Assembly: GCA_033064195.1 (NCBI GenBank)
Contig: JARBJD010000011.1
Location: 124,001 to 188,000, forward strand
Origin: Blattamonas nauphoetae
Taxonomy: Eukaryota > Preaxostyla > Oxymonadida
Length of the DNA: 64,000 bases
Direction of reading: 5' to 3'
This document shows, in pieces, positions 33,817 through 45,670 of the stretch (its first letter is position 1; every line of letters begins with the position of its first letter). The translations under genes were made by a program, and so were the position numbers. The notes below the pieces were generated by a model, which saw only the letters and a list, made by a program, of their open reading frames with translations, did no database searches and had not been told where the DNA came from.

Positions 33817-33888
33817 GGCCTGTTGGTCTAGGGGTATGATTCTTGCTTAGGGTGCAAGAGGTCCCGGGTTCGAGTCCCGGACAGGCCC
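33817..33888 (+). tRNA. tRNA-Pro (AGG)
   Basis: A complete cloverleaf: acceptor stem GGCCTGT pairs with ACAGGCC, D-arm begins TGGTCTAGGGGTATGA (A box), anticodon stem CTTGC/GCAAG encloses TTAGGGT with anticodon AGG at 33849-33851, and T-arm TCCCGGGTTCGAGTCCCGG holds the B box. There is no intron and no encoded CCA. The anticodon reads CCU/CCC (Pro). Confidence 0.96.
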
Positions 33889-33896
33889 TCTTTTTT
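33889..33896 (+). terminator. RNA polymerase III terminator of tRNA-Pro
   Basis: A run of six T residues directly follows the tRNA 3' end, the usual Pol III stop signal. Confidence 0.8.
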
Positions 33897-34109
33897 CAAT
33901 TTTGCTCATCTTTTCTTTTTCAGGTTTGTATTTATCCCTTCTCTTGATAGATGTCATCTTTTTTATTCAGAACGCACTAAACATGACAACAAGATCGAAA
34001 GACACAAACTATTACTTCAGTAGTGTAATCGACTCGTCCACAAGTTTTTGCCTTGTTCGTCTCGAGCTTATGGGATTCACTCCTCAATCATTAAGCGACA
34101 AGTAGAGGA

Positions 34110-35533
34110 ATGATTATACTTTTATCACAAGTCCTTCAATTGGTACTCACAGCTAAGCTTCCAATAGTTGAAATTAACGATGAAAACTACGACACAGCCA
34201 TCGTTGACTATCCTGCCCTTTTTGTCTATTATAACTCAGACGATCTGGAATCATATTCAGCTGTTGATGCTCTGAAGGCTGCTCTCCCCAAAATGGAACT
34301 ATTTGGGATATCAGTTGGCAAAGTCGACTGTGCAAAGGAACACTACATCTGTGAGGATGCCCATGTTCGCAAGACTCCAGCTGTTAAACTCCAAATGTTT
34401 GCATCATTTATTCGATTATCTCTCATTACCTCTCTTTTCTTTCCCCTAGGAAACTCCATTCTATGATAATGAAGGGACACATCACACCTGACAACATTGT
34501 TTCTTTTGTCGAGAAGAAGATCACAAAGAGCGTCCGGGTTTTTAAAAATCGACAGCAAGCAAATCTCTTGATCGAAGGAAGCCCCACAAATCTTGTTGTT
34601 GGCAGTTTCGGCTCCCGAAACACTGATTTTAACGTGTTCTCCCAGGCCAGCGAAGACAACGCAGAAGGTGACGTGTATATCGCAGTCATCAACGAAACCA
34701 TCACTCGCTCCCAAATCGAATACGTCCATGTGAAGGAAAACTATACGGAACTCTACACGGGGCGGATGTTCTATATGGGAATCGGAATGTGGATTCGATC
34801 ATGCTACGAGCATGTGTATGAGGAGCTGGACGCCAAATCTGTGGCCCACTTTGCCATGGCAACTAAACCTGTCGTGTTCCTCCTATCTGAGACAGAAGAA
34901 GAGAAAGAGCGGATCATCCCTGTTGCAGACCAGTTAGGAAAGAAATACCGAAAGCAACTCCTTGTTGCGCTCGGAGACAAAGGAAAGGAGTATCCAAAGG
35001 AGGAGCAGCTCAAACTGAAAGATGAAAAGTGCAGTTGTGTGTTTGTCTACAATAAGGTGAGTGGAGAGGAGGAATGGAGGGAAAGGTTAGACGGACCATT
35101 TGACCCACAAGCGGTACTTGATTTTGTTACTCGGCATATGGATAAGATTATTCCGAAGAAACCCGCAAAAACGAAACTGGGGCCAGAAGCGCCATCACCT
35201 GACATGTTACAGCAGGAGGAGAAGACGGAGGATGCTGTCAAAGAAACAACGGGGGCAGGAACAGAGGGGATTCAGAGCGAAGAAAAGAAGGAGGACAGAG
35301 TGAACAGCGAGGAGCCAAAGAAAGAGGAGGAACAAACACAAAACGAAGAGAAAAAGGATGCTCAAGACGAAAACAAAACAGTTGAAGAGACAAGGACAGA
35401 AGAAAAGAAGGAAGAATCATCTGAAGAAGAAAAAAAGGATGTGACATTGGACCAGTCGTTGAAGGAAGAGGGAAAGGTTCGGGACGAAAACATGAAGGAA
35501 GAAAGTCAAACTTCTGAAAAAAGTGAACTCTAA
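34110..35533 (+). CDS. PDI-like ER protein without a CxxC site, acidic tail ending KSEL (two exons)
   Basis: Exons 34110-34396 and 34450-35533, one 53-nt intron; 1371 nt gives 456 residues. Residues 1-16 or so (MIILLSQVLQLVLTA) form a signal peptide. A thioredoxin-like domain follows: INDENYDTAIVDYPALFVYY, then GISVGKVDCAKEHYICED and TPAVKLQ in place of the usual PT(L/V)K. Where active PDIs carry WCGHC this protein has NSDDLESYS, so it cannot act as a disulfide exchanger there. A second thioredoxin-like region (about 230-310) resembles PDI b/b' domains. The last 130 residues are Glu/Lys-rich, and the protein ends SEKSEL, a plausible KDEL-type ER retrieval signal. It is probably a chaperone or calcium-buffering ER protein (inference). 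Confidence 0.75.
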
Positions 35534-35873
35534 TTGCGTTACTACCACCTCATCGTGTTAATTCTAACGGGATGGCACTAAATGTTAACACCGATCGTAC
35601 GGGTCGGTGCAGTTGTCCTCCACTTCTTGTTTAAAGTGTCACCACTCTATTTGTGCAACACATGGTCAAATTTTATGCAAAAATTGAGTCTCTTTTCAGA
35701 GTGACATGAAAATGCGGTTTCTCAAATTCAGGTCGGTTTTTTGACCTTATTCAGAAGTGTTCTCTGCAAATAGTTGAAATTGTTGAGTTGGAAGGTGAAA
35801 TGGTCAGAGAAAACGATTTTCAGACATCCTCGTGGTCTGGCCAAAAAACCACCATTTTTTCTGAATCCATCGG
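35534..35873. other. Intergenic region upstream of POLE
   Basis: 340 bp without a supported gene. It contains one short hairpin (CACCGA, 9-nt loop, TCGGTG, near 35589-35610) of unknown meaning and presumably the POLE promoter. Confidence 0.4.
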
Positions 35874-38800
35874 ATGTTTCGAACAGAAGCTCAGAACTCT
35901 CTTTATCCTCGATTATTTGAAGCAGGAGAGAGAAAAGGTTACCTCCTTAACCTTCACACAGTCTGTAATCATTGCACTTTTTGAACTATCCATCCATTTT
36001 ACTTTTTCACTCTTTTTTCTCTTGTTCTGATACTTAGACAGCTGTTGATGATGATGGTGTGAGGAAAAGCGCAATAGATTTATATTTTCTTGGAGAAGAC
36101 GGCTCCCGTTTCAAAGTTGCGGTGCAGCACGATCCCTATTTCTACATCAAAACAACGACTGGAAACGAAGAACTTGTTGAAAAACAATTGATTCAGATCT
36201 TTGGAAAAGGAGAAAACCCTATCAAGAAGTCGGAAATTCTCGAAAGAGATGATCTTGAAGTTGTATGCTGTGAATTTCTGACATCAATCATTTTCAAACA
36301 GCCAAATCATCTTTCTGGTGTAAAAGGAACGCTTATCAAATTGTCTTTTGATCAAGTTAGTCATTTAACAAACGTCCGCAATGATATACAACGGAGGATC
36401 AATGCAAGTCGGAAGACGTCGACGGATGTTCTTGGCAAGTCCATGGCGATGGTATTTTCAGGACATCAAGAAAAATATACACGAGAACACGATGACGAGT
36501 CTGTTTTTTCTCTCAATTTATTGTTTCAGGTTTGATGCCTTTGCCAATATTGTGGAATTTCGAGAATATGATGTTCCATACTTGATGCGAGTCTGTATTG
36601 ACCTTGGTCTGATTTTTCTGTTTTATGATATCAATCTTTCCTTTATACACTGTTTAGGAATTCGAGCTGGACAATGGTATTCGATTGAGCAAGAATCAGG
36701 GTCAGTCATCGTCAAACCTGATCCATCCCTCAAAGTTCCCCCCGAAGCTGTGATCTGTGCCTTTGATATCGAGTGCACGAAAGAACCGCTCAAATTCCCA
36801 GACATGGAGAAGGACGAAATCATGATGATCTCCTTCATGCTCGAATCCCAAGGCTATCTCCTCATCAACGGCAGCGTCGTCGGAAGCAACACGAAAAACT
36901 TCGACGGAATCGAAGACTTCGAGTTCAAACCCTCCGACGACTTCCCCAGCACCTTCTTCGAATGCCTCACATACGCCAACGAGCAGGAAATGCTGCGTGC
37001 GTGGTACGACTTCATCTTCCTCCTCAAGCCAACCATCTTCGTGTCCTTCAACGGCGACTCCTTCGATTGGCCGTACATCGAATGCAGATCCGCCAAGTAT
37101 GGACTGGACCAGCAGAAGCTCCTCGGGTTCCAATCCAATTATTCGGGCGAAGTGACGGGGATCGAGCGGTGCCACCTCGACTGCTACAAATGGGTCAAGC
37201 GCGACTCGTACCTCCCGCAGGGATCGCAAGGCCTGAAGGCAGTGACAAGAGCGAAGCTGGGCTTTGATCCGTTGGAGCTTGATCCCGAGCTGATGACTCC
37301 GTACGCCAGAGACAACCCGAAGGAGCTGGCACACTACTCTGTGTCAGATGCAGTGGCCACATACCACTTGTACAAGAAGTACGTTCACCCCTTCATCTTC
37401 TCCCTCTGCACCATCATCCCCCTCCCGCCAGAAGACGTGCTGCGAAAGGGGACAGGCACACTCTGCGAGTCCCTTCTGATGACACGCGCGTTTGAAGCGT
37501 CCATCATCTGCCCAAACAAGTCTGACAAGGGCCTCATCCGCTACCACAACAAAATGGTCCTCGAATCCGAAACGTACGACGGAGCAAAAGTCGAGGCGCT
37601 GCAGAGCGGAGTCTTCAGAGCCGACATTCCGATGCGCTTCAACCTGACACCGTCCATGCTCGACACACTCGCGCAGAACGTCGAGCGGGACTTGGACGAT
37701 CATGCTGTCCGCGAGGGGTTGGAGTACGACGAGGCCAGCAGAGCAGAAGTTGCTGACGAGATCAGGAAGATGCTGATCCATCTCCGCGACAACCCAGAAT
37801 TCACCACAACCCCGCTCATCTACCATCTCGACATCGCCGCCATGTATCCCAACATCATCCTCACAAACAGACTCCAGCCTGTCGCCATTGTCAGCCAAAA
37901 CAAGGAGTGTGTCCGCTGCACGTTCAATTCGGAGGAAAACAGATGCCAGCGAAAGCTGCCATGGTATTGGAGAGGAGAGGTCTACGAATGCGAGAAGAAC
38001 CAGCAGGACATCATCAAAGCGCAGCTGATCGCCGAGTTGGGGGACAATTCGAACAAGACTGAGGAAGAGAAGGCACTCATGTTCAAAAAGGCGTTGGGGG
38101 ACTACTGCAGCAAGACAACAGGTCATCGGACGAAGAAGACGAGGGAGCGGAGAGAGGATATTGTCTGCCAGCGAGAGAACAACTTCTACATTCGAATGGT
38201 CCGCGACTTCCGCGACCGAAGATATGAATACAAGCGACTCCTCAAAGACGCACAACAAGCATACAGAAAGGCCGTCGCTGACAAGGCAAACGAAGTCACT
38301 TTGAAAGAGAAGACAGCGATGGTCGTTTTGTACGACTCGCTGCAGCTCGCACACAAGTGCATCCTGAACACATTTTACGGGTACGTGATGCGTGTGGGGG
38401 CTCGATGGTACTCGATCGAAATGGCGGGGATTGTGACCACGATGGGTGCTGAGATCATCACTAACGCTCGCCAAGTCCTCGACCAACTTGGGTCTCCACT
38501 GGAGCTCGACACGGACGGGATCTGGTGCTGCCTCCCCTCCACTTTCCCAAACACCTTCCAAATCAAGACAAAGTCGGGAAAGAAGGCAGAGATCCCATAC
38601 CCCGCTGTGATGCTCAATGCCGATGTCACTGCAAACTTCTCCAACGATCAATATCAGGACATCGACCCAGAAACAGGAGGGTACAAAATCACCACCGAAA
38701 ACTCAATCGGGTTTGAAATCGATGGCCCGTACAAGGCGATGATTCTGCCTGCTTCGAAGAAGGAGGGCGAGACCATCAAGAAGCGGTATTGTGTGTACAA

Positions 38801-41800
38801 CTTCAACGGACGCATCGCCGAGCTGAAAGGATTCGAGCTCAAACGACGAGGAGAACTGAAGCTGATCAAAGAATTCCAGGAAGCCATCTTTGGCACCTTT
38901 CTGAAAGGAACAACACTTCAAGAGTGCTACCAGGAGGTCGCCAAGGTCTGCAACACATACCTCGACATCATCACTTCACACGGAAGCAACATCAGTGACG
39001 AACAGCTCTACTTCTTCCTGACAGAGTCACGCTCAATGTCGAAGGGACTGGCAGAATACGAGGGACAGAAAAGCAACTCTATCACCACTGCTCGCCGCCT
39101 CGGAGAGCTTCTCGGGGAGGATATGGTGAAGGACAAGGGTCTTGCCTGCTCCTTCGTCATTGCTCGCCTGCCAGTTGGGAAGCCCGTCTCAGAACGGTCG
39201 ATTCCAGTGGAGGTTTTCAAGTTGGAGGACGATCTTCTTCGAAAGAAGTACCTGCGAAGCTGGTTAAAGGACAGCTCACTCGGCCAAACATCACTCGACG
39301 TCAGAGACATCCTCGACTGGGATTACTACAAAGAGCGGCTGTCGTCGGCGATCATGAAGATTGTCACAATCCCAGCAGCCTTCCAAGGAGTGAAGGACAT
39401 TGTTCCGAGGATCCAGCATCCCGACTGGGTGAACAACTTGATCAGGAACAGAGAGTCCAATCGGTCGAAGGATGTGGGACAGATGATGCGGCAGAGGAAG
39501 ATCCAGGAAGAGCGGAAACTCGAAGAAGCTGGGGACATCGAAGACATGGACCAAGTCGAACGACCTCTCTCACTGATTCGTGCCAATCTCGCCAAAACCA
39601 CCCCTGGCAAGAAATCTTTCTTCACGCCAACTGCTCATCAGCACAAGAAAGTCTCGTCAGCTCAACGAATGGCCCTCGTGACTCAGCGTCGCTCGTTCGT
39701 TGTCAGATTCCCAGACGACGAAACAACAACAGTCCCTTTATGGAAGGAGCAGCCAAGCGAGTGGGTCAAGTTCCACAAAGTGCTTTGGCGAGTGCAGAGA
39801 ATGAACCGCCATCGCCAGGCCGTCGCAAGCCCCGCCAAAGGAGAGTCCACCGAAAAGCTTCCCACGGTTCACGAGACAACCGTCCGAGCAGTCGCGAGAC
39901 AACCCTCTCTCCTCAGATTCGCTAACGTTGGACTCTCATCTCTCAATCAACAGAGCGGGATCTTCCAGAGTATGTGGAAGATCCTCCAAATTGCTCCCTC
40001 CACTCCACCCATTCCCGCCCTCCGCATCCAAAATGTCTCTTCAGCAACAGTGTCCTCGCACATCCCGTCCATCTTCTCTCCTCTCTCCACCAACGAACTG
40101 ACAATGTGGTTGTACTGTGTTGGAACTGTCATTCCGATCCGAATCAAGCCTCCAAAATCAATCATCGTGGATTCCCTTGTTCCGTTCCCGTCCTTCGCCC
40201 CATCCATCAAATCGATCAATCATTCCAACTCGAGCTCCCTCCAACAAGAGTACAACACTCCGCACAAGTTCATCACCTCAGTTCGTCGCGTCGAGGCAGT
40301 CCTCCCTCACAACATTCAGCCGCACTATCTCTTCCAGTGCACCATCGACCCCTCTCTGGACACGAGTGGGTGGATGATGGCTATCACGCGAGACAGAAAC
40401 GTTGCCAAAGTTTTCGAAAGCGAAGTGTCGCCGACTTTCCGAGCAATCACATCACTCGGTTCGTGCTGCCGACTGAAGAAGTTCACTGCAAAGACATCAC
40501 TCGACAACGTCTTCGATGTTTCTGAGTTCGAATTCTTCTCAACCGACACCTACGACTACCTCAACCCCCCATCCAACTCGACAAAGACGTTCTCTCCTCC
40601 AAAAAGCCCTCCCGCTCGTTTCTCGACGATCTCTCAAGCCGATCCAACACGTGTTCAGACACGCCACCCTTTCCCTCAACTCGACCGCGAGCTCCCTGTG
40701 ATCTATTTGTACTCCAACGTCGTCCAAGACGCGAGTCCTCGTGCCTTGTTCGGACTCTACCACAACAAGACACACAAACTTGTCCTGATTGGACTCAACA
40801 CTCCCCCGCGTCGAAATGTCGGGGATCCAGGCTGCCACAACCCAATTCTTCCGCCAGTTCCTCGACGAAGAGAAGCGACATCAGCGCGAGGAGTACGAAG
40901 GGCATCCCATCCTCACTTCCACAGACGGCTTCCCCAGCGTGGAATTCTTCAACGAAAACACGTTTCCAAAGGCACTCAGTCGACTCTCGAACGTGATTTC
41001 ATATTTCATGGTGACAAACACGTATGTTGATCCATCCCTTCCCATCCCAAGCAAAATCCCCCACCAACCGCAGTCCCGCTCATCAGCTCTGATCCTCCTC
41101 CAATCAGTTGGCATCTCTCCGTCTTCTTTCCTCTCCCAACTCCCTTCTCTCGCAACCAACCCGCTTGCCATTGTCCCTCACAACCTCTCCGACATCCGCC
41201 CCAATCCAATTGGGTGGCACTCGGCCATCGCCAAGTTGTGTGGCCGAAGATTGCTCGAGGTTGGGGATTACATCGGATCAACGCACGAACTCGCTCGCTT
41301 CTCGTCTGTCCCTCTGTGTTCTCTGACTCACTCTGACGACATTCACTCTTATGCAATGGATGTTCTTTTTTGCCCGACAACTTCTTTCTCACACCAACCC
41401 TTCTTATGTTCTGCCATTCTCTCGCTCGACCTCACCCGATGTAGGCGACTCCTTCCTTTCGGTCGAGACAACAGAAATTGCGGAGGAAGAGCTGTGCGGG
41501 GTCAGAGATCTCTCGATCGAGAAGCAGGACTCGGCCAATTTCTGGAATTCCACAGTGGCCATTGAGATTTCGAACATGGGCATGTACGACACAACCTGTG
41601 TGGAGTTCAGTCTCTCATCACTCGCCATCAATTCTGTCTTCGAATCTGTTCGCATCTCGGAATACGATGACCAACTGGGGATGAGCTTTGGCCAGACTGG
41701 GCTCGAGCAGGACACTGTTTACGGCGCAGACAAGGCACCCAAACAGCCTTCGCTGATGACGGATTATCTTCGCTCGGACATTCCTTCATTCACTGCAGAC

Positions 41801-43420
41801 GGAACAGTCAGCCCAACACAAGATTATTCTGCTCACTCCTCGCAGTACTTCAGAAAGCTGCGGGATTTTGTCTCGTACCTCTATCAGACCATTCTCACCG
41901 CACCGGCTCGTCCGGACGTCCGCCAACCGGATGTTCTACGCAAGGTGAAGATGTCTCGAGTTGCAGACGACCTCCTGATTCACTTCTACCGCTGGGTTTC
42001 GTCTCCATCGTCGTATCTCTTCGATCCGCTCCTTCTCCGATCTGTCCACATCTGCATGAAGAAGGTTCTCTTCCACATGCTCCTCACAGTCACTCAGCTT
42101 GGCCTCAGTGTTGTCTACGCCTCAACCAACCGTCTCATCATCAACACTGCCAGGCGGTCGTTGAAAGATGCTGAAATTGCGATCAAGACGATGGTGTCCA
42201 CCATCCTCCAGAAAGACCTTTTCAAGTTGATTGTGATTGAGCCTGTCCAACTTTGGAGGAAGCTCATCTTCCTCGATCGATCCAACTTCGGCGGAATGAG
42301 GCCAGAACTCGAAGAGGAGAAACAAGAAAGACTTGCTCGGGATGCGAACACGGTTGACATCGAAACGTCCAGAGGCCAATCATCAGGTGATCTTGGCAAT
42401 GGCAGTGAACAGCCAGGATCTCCTTTGGAAGATGTGTCAACACTGTCGACTCTTCCTCCGATGTCGGGAACTGATGCTGAAAACATGGTCCAAACACTTT
42501 GGAGAGTTGACTTCCGCTTTGATCTTGTCAGCTGCTTCCCAAAAAGTATGAAATCAGCCTTTGAAATCATCCTCAAACGGTATCTCACTTTCCATCTGCA
42601 ACTCGACGATGACAACACATACGTCGACACTGACGACGAACAAAGCGACGACGGGATGGGCAAGGATGACGAGGAGGACGAGGTGTTCAAGCTCATCGAC
42701 CACAAAGCACAGGAGCTCCGAAAACGCGCCGAAAAATCTCGAAACAGGAAGCTCCAAAAGTTCGTGAGAGAGAAGCTCCAGGCAGACCTCATCACAATCG
42801 TCAAGCGAATCCGCAGCCTGGCTCAGGTCGATTCGCTCGACGATTTCGAGCCAAAGCCCATCAAGCCAATCCATTGGTCTTCGAGCCCAGCAGTAGCGTA
42901 CGTTACTGTCATCTGCCACATCCTCTCGCTCGACAAGCCTCTCACAAAGATCTCCCAGACGATCAAGCGTGTCGTCTTGGAAATGCTCAACACAAGCGCT
43001 TTTTCAGAAGAAACAAAATTTGTCATTCCTTCGGCTGCAATCATCATCACGAACGTGCCGTGCTCGTTCTGTGGCTTCCCTCACGAACTCGACCTGGCTC
43101 GAGACAAGGACCTCATCGAAGGACGATGGAACTGCCCCATCTGCCACAACCCGTACGACCAGAGTGAGATTGAACAGATTCTGCTCCGCGCCTTGAAACG
43201 ACGTCTTCAAACATTCCCAACTCAGATGACACGCTGTGCTCTGTGTAAAGCCAAGCAGACATCGTATCTCCAACTCCGCTGCGAGTGCCAAGGCCAGTTC
43301 ACACACACGACGAAGAAGTCGCAGATTCTGACAACAATCTCAAACATGACGCAGATTGCCGAGTTCTACAACTTTGGAGTTCTCTTGTCTTTCATTCGTT
43401 CAATCAGCGACATGCTCTAG
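35874..43420 (+). CDS. POLE: DNA polymerase epsilon catalytic subunit (four exons)
   Basis: Leading-strand replicative polymerase with 3'-5' proofreading. Exons 35874-35960, 36038-36498, 36530-36606 and 36658-43420; introns 77, 31 and 51 nt. Splicing gives the family N-terminus (GYLLNLHTTAV, DLYFLGEDGSRFKVAV). Exonuclease motifs are intact: FDIECTK near residue 245, SFNGDSFDWPYIECR, YSVSDAVATYHLY. Polymerase motifs are intact: YHLDIAAMYPNIILTNRLQP near 600 and ELDTDGIW near 826. The long inactive C-terminal polymerase half follows, then two Cys clusters (CSFCGF...CPICHN and CALCKA...CECQGQF, from about 2342). The reading frame steps twice in homopolymers, at the C5 run 40803-40807 and the T6 run 41366-41371. 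Allowing one extra base in each closes the frame at 2461 residues, so sequencing or assembly indels are likely. Family length is about 2200-2300. Confidence 0.95.
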
Positions 43421-43755
43421 CCGATTTTTGCTCCGTTTGCTTTGTCATTGCAGAGAAAAATGAAGATTGTGAAGTGAAAATCAAGAGAGAAATCACAAAT
43501 CGAACGAAATACTAATGAAAAAAGATTGACGGAGTGTCGATTCGCTGTGAATTATCTCAGAATCGCAGCATCATACAGAGCAGCCAATGTACAGGATGTT
43601 GACCAGGCCTGAAATTGGCACGACGCAGGGCAGAATCCACCATTCACCTGAGTCAATTCGGGTAGTGACAGCCAGGGGTTGCGGTCATTTCGAGTGTGGA
43701 TGTCTTGTCCTTCGTGTTTGAAGGAGGACGTGGACTTCGAAGAGAGAGTTGAGAT
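43421..43755. other. POLE 3' flank, no gene seen
   Basis: 335 bp between the POLE stop codon and the beta-helix relic. I see no open frame with support, no RNA gene and no repeat. It marks the shift from the housekeeping block to the repeat-rich part. Confidence 0.4.
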
Positions 43756-44065
43756 TCAATGAAGTGAAGTTTGTTTTGCGTCTGCTCCTCCAACTTCCCA
43801 ATCTGTTGTTGAGATCCAAGCTGAAGGGTGGTCCACTATCTCGTCTCCTCCGTGAAGACTCCCAAACTTCACTTGTCCTTCATCACTGCAGTGGATATTC
43901 CGACAAGCCGACGGAAACAAATAATGGTTGGGCGAGTTGTCGCTGAATAAGGATGTGAAGATCGTCAGGTTTCCTCCCTCCATGTTGATCGCTCCCAACG
44001 AATAACAAGAGAATTGAGACGAGGTGACAGATGCTGTTGTATTCACAAGAGGATATACGCTCCCA
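43756..44065 (-). pseudogene. Relic of an oxymonad-type beta-helix repeat protein
   Basis: The minus strand reads SVYPLVNTTASVTSSQ, then GAINMEGGNLTIFTSLFSDN, SPNHYLFPSACRNIHCSDEG and DHPSAWIST before a stop. From memory this matches a large oxymonad family of parallel beta-helix (pectin-lyase-like) proteins, often with a kinase domain, in which a 'GAINVEGGNLT...LFSDNSPNHSLFPSARRN' block recurs; I could not search. Only about 90 residues remain and the frame is fused to an unrelated coiled-coil frame upstream, so this is a fragment. Confidence 0.5.
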
Positions 44066-45478
44066 GCGTCGTCGCTCTCCTCTTCTCTCCTTCTTTCTTC
44101 TTCCTCCAGTCTCCACTGCACGGCTTCTCTACGCTGTTGTTCGTCCATTTCACTCTGCCGCATCTCTTCTTCTTCACGCCGCCTCCGTTCCTCCTCCGTC
44201 ATTTGCAGTCGTTACCTCTATTCCACTTCCCTCTTCCGCTTTCCTGCTTCTCTTCTCATTCGTTCTGCATCTTCCCGGCACTGTTTTGACTCGTTTCCAG
44301 TTTTTTGCTACATCGTCAAAATATCCGCTCAGTCACTCGCTCATCTCAGCTTGCTCCACAAAAGTGTTGACGATGTCGTTTGTGATCATGCCTCCAAACT
44401 GGACTGTGGTCTGGCTCACTCTCTGTGAGGCTCTGATCGTATGACAGTTGGTGGTTGGTGTCTCGTTCCAGATCCTATCCCGCATCGGTGCAACGAGAAA
44501 TTCTGTATCGTGCTGTTTGTGCAACAGCAGTCGTCCAAGTTGGGCGAGGTCGTTCAAGAGTCCTTTGTTGGCGACCGCATCGGGTTGAGATGGAGGAGGT
44601 CTCAGGACGACAGCGTTGTGGAGGTTCAGCAGGCGACTGTGGTCCGTTTGAAGGCTGGAGAGAGTTTCGGATAGTTTCTGGCAAACTTCTCTGCTCTTCG
44701 TCTCCTTTCTTGTGCATTTTCTGCCTCTGTTTCGATCAGAAGTGTTTTCTTCTCCTGCTTCAACCTCTCCTTCACAGCCTGCCGTTGAGCCTCCTCCCTC
44801 TCCTCGCTGTCGTCGAAGGTGTGTTCTCGAACACTCTCCCCACCTGCTCCACACTTTGTCAGTTCCAGTCTCGCTTTCTGCATCATCAAACCCATGTTCC
44901 GATCTGAGAAGACACTTTTGGACGATTTTGGCAATTTTGGAGTGGAGGTCGACGGATAGTGCGTGGAGTGGACTGAACGTTGTTTGTCTTGGTCCAAACT
45001 GTTCAGAAAATGACGAGTGAGGCTGCGAATTGAAGAGATCCTGTTCATGTTTGTCCAGCTCCTGTCCTTGGGTGAATTTTCTGGGGTGAGCGTGGTCAGT
45101 TCAATACTCAGACGCTCCTTCGCCCCTTCTATCACTTTCTGCTTGTTCAATTCCACCTGCTCTGCTTCCCTCTCGCATTTCGAACGGCCTTCGATTCGTC
45201 CTTGAGCAATTTCGGTTTGTCTGTTTCAGTTGCGAATATCATCGATGAAAATCTGCTCTTCTTCTTCGGAGTGACGAGGAGGAGGATGTGGGAATGAACT
45301 GTTCACAGATGAAGGATGGCTGTGTCTGGACGAACCGGAGTGTGTGGTTGTCTTCTGTTTCTTCTTCTTCTGTGTTGGTTAAGGAGTCTGTGAATGTGAT
45401 GTGCGAGGGATCGGTTTTCGTGTGGGAAGCCGAGGCGACAGTGATGATGCGGAGTCCACTGAAGGATGCGTGTTGATC
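44066..45478 (-). pseudogene. 3' part of a disrupted host coiled-coil gene
   Basis: On the minus strand, charged coiled-coil coding continues from 45478 downward: HSEEEEQIFIDDIRN, then EREAEQVELNKQKVIEGAKE, SLTRHFLNSLDQDKQRSV, EEREEAQRQAVKERLKQEKK, QKLSETLSSLQTDHSRLLNL, ITNDIVNTFVEQAEMS and REDAERMRREAGKRKREVE up to MTEEERRRREEEE. It is broken by several in-frame stops (some may hide short introns) and by at least one frame change near 44690. Its 5' part lies at 60762-60979, beyond a 15.3-kb insertion. Function unknown; the make-up suggests a cytoskeletal or scaffold protein (inference). The two ends meet in frame at the 9-bp target duplication. Confidence 0.6.
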
Positions 45479-45564
45479 GGGTAGGTATAGAGACAGATCT
45501 GATTTTGTATACGCACAGATCTATATTTGGTATACACACAGATCTGTCGGATACACACAGATCT
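45479..45564 (+). repeat. Left terminal inverted repeat of the 15.3-kb element
   Basis: 86 bp matching the reverse complement of 60667-60752 with three mismatches. The internal AGATCT hexamers recur about every 20-30 bp. Confidence 0.9.
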
Positions 45565-45670
45565 GCCATTATTGTCTCTATTTTGGTCTATAATGTGTCT
45601 TTCATGAATGAAAAAGACGTAGAATAGATGTAAAATTATAAAAAGAAGAGTTTCAATGAAAAAACGAGAG

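Noticed and set aside
33902-34105. Small frame between tRNA-Pro and the PDI-like gene
   Set aside because: No conserved features and no splice that joins it in frame to the signal peptide start at 34110.
37344-38651. A 435-codon frame antisense to POLE, and a 210-codon one at 36702-37334
   Set aside because: They mirror the strongly biased codon use of the conserved polymerase frame; no motif is recognisable in them.
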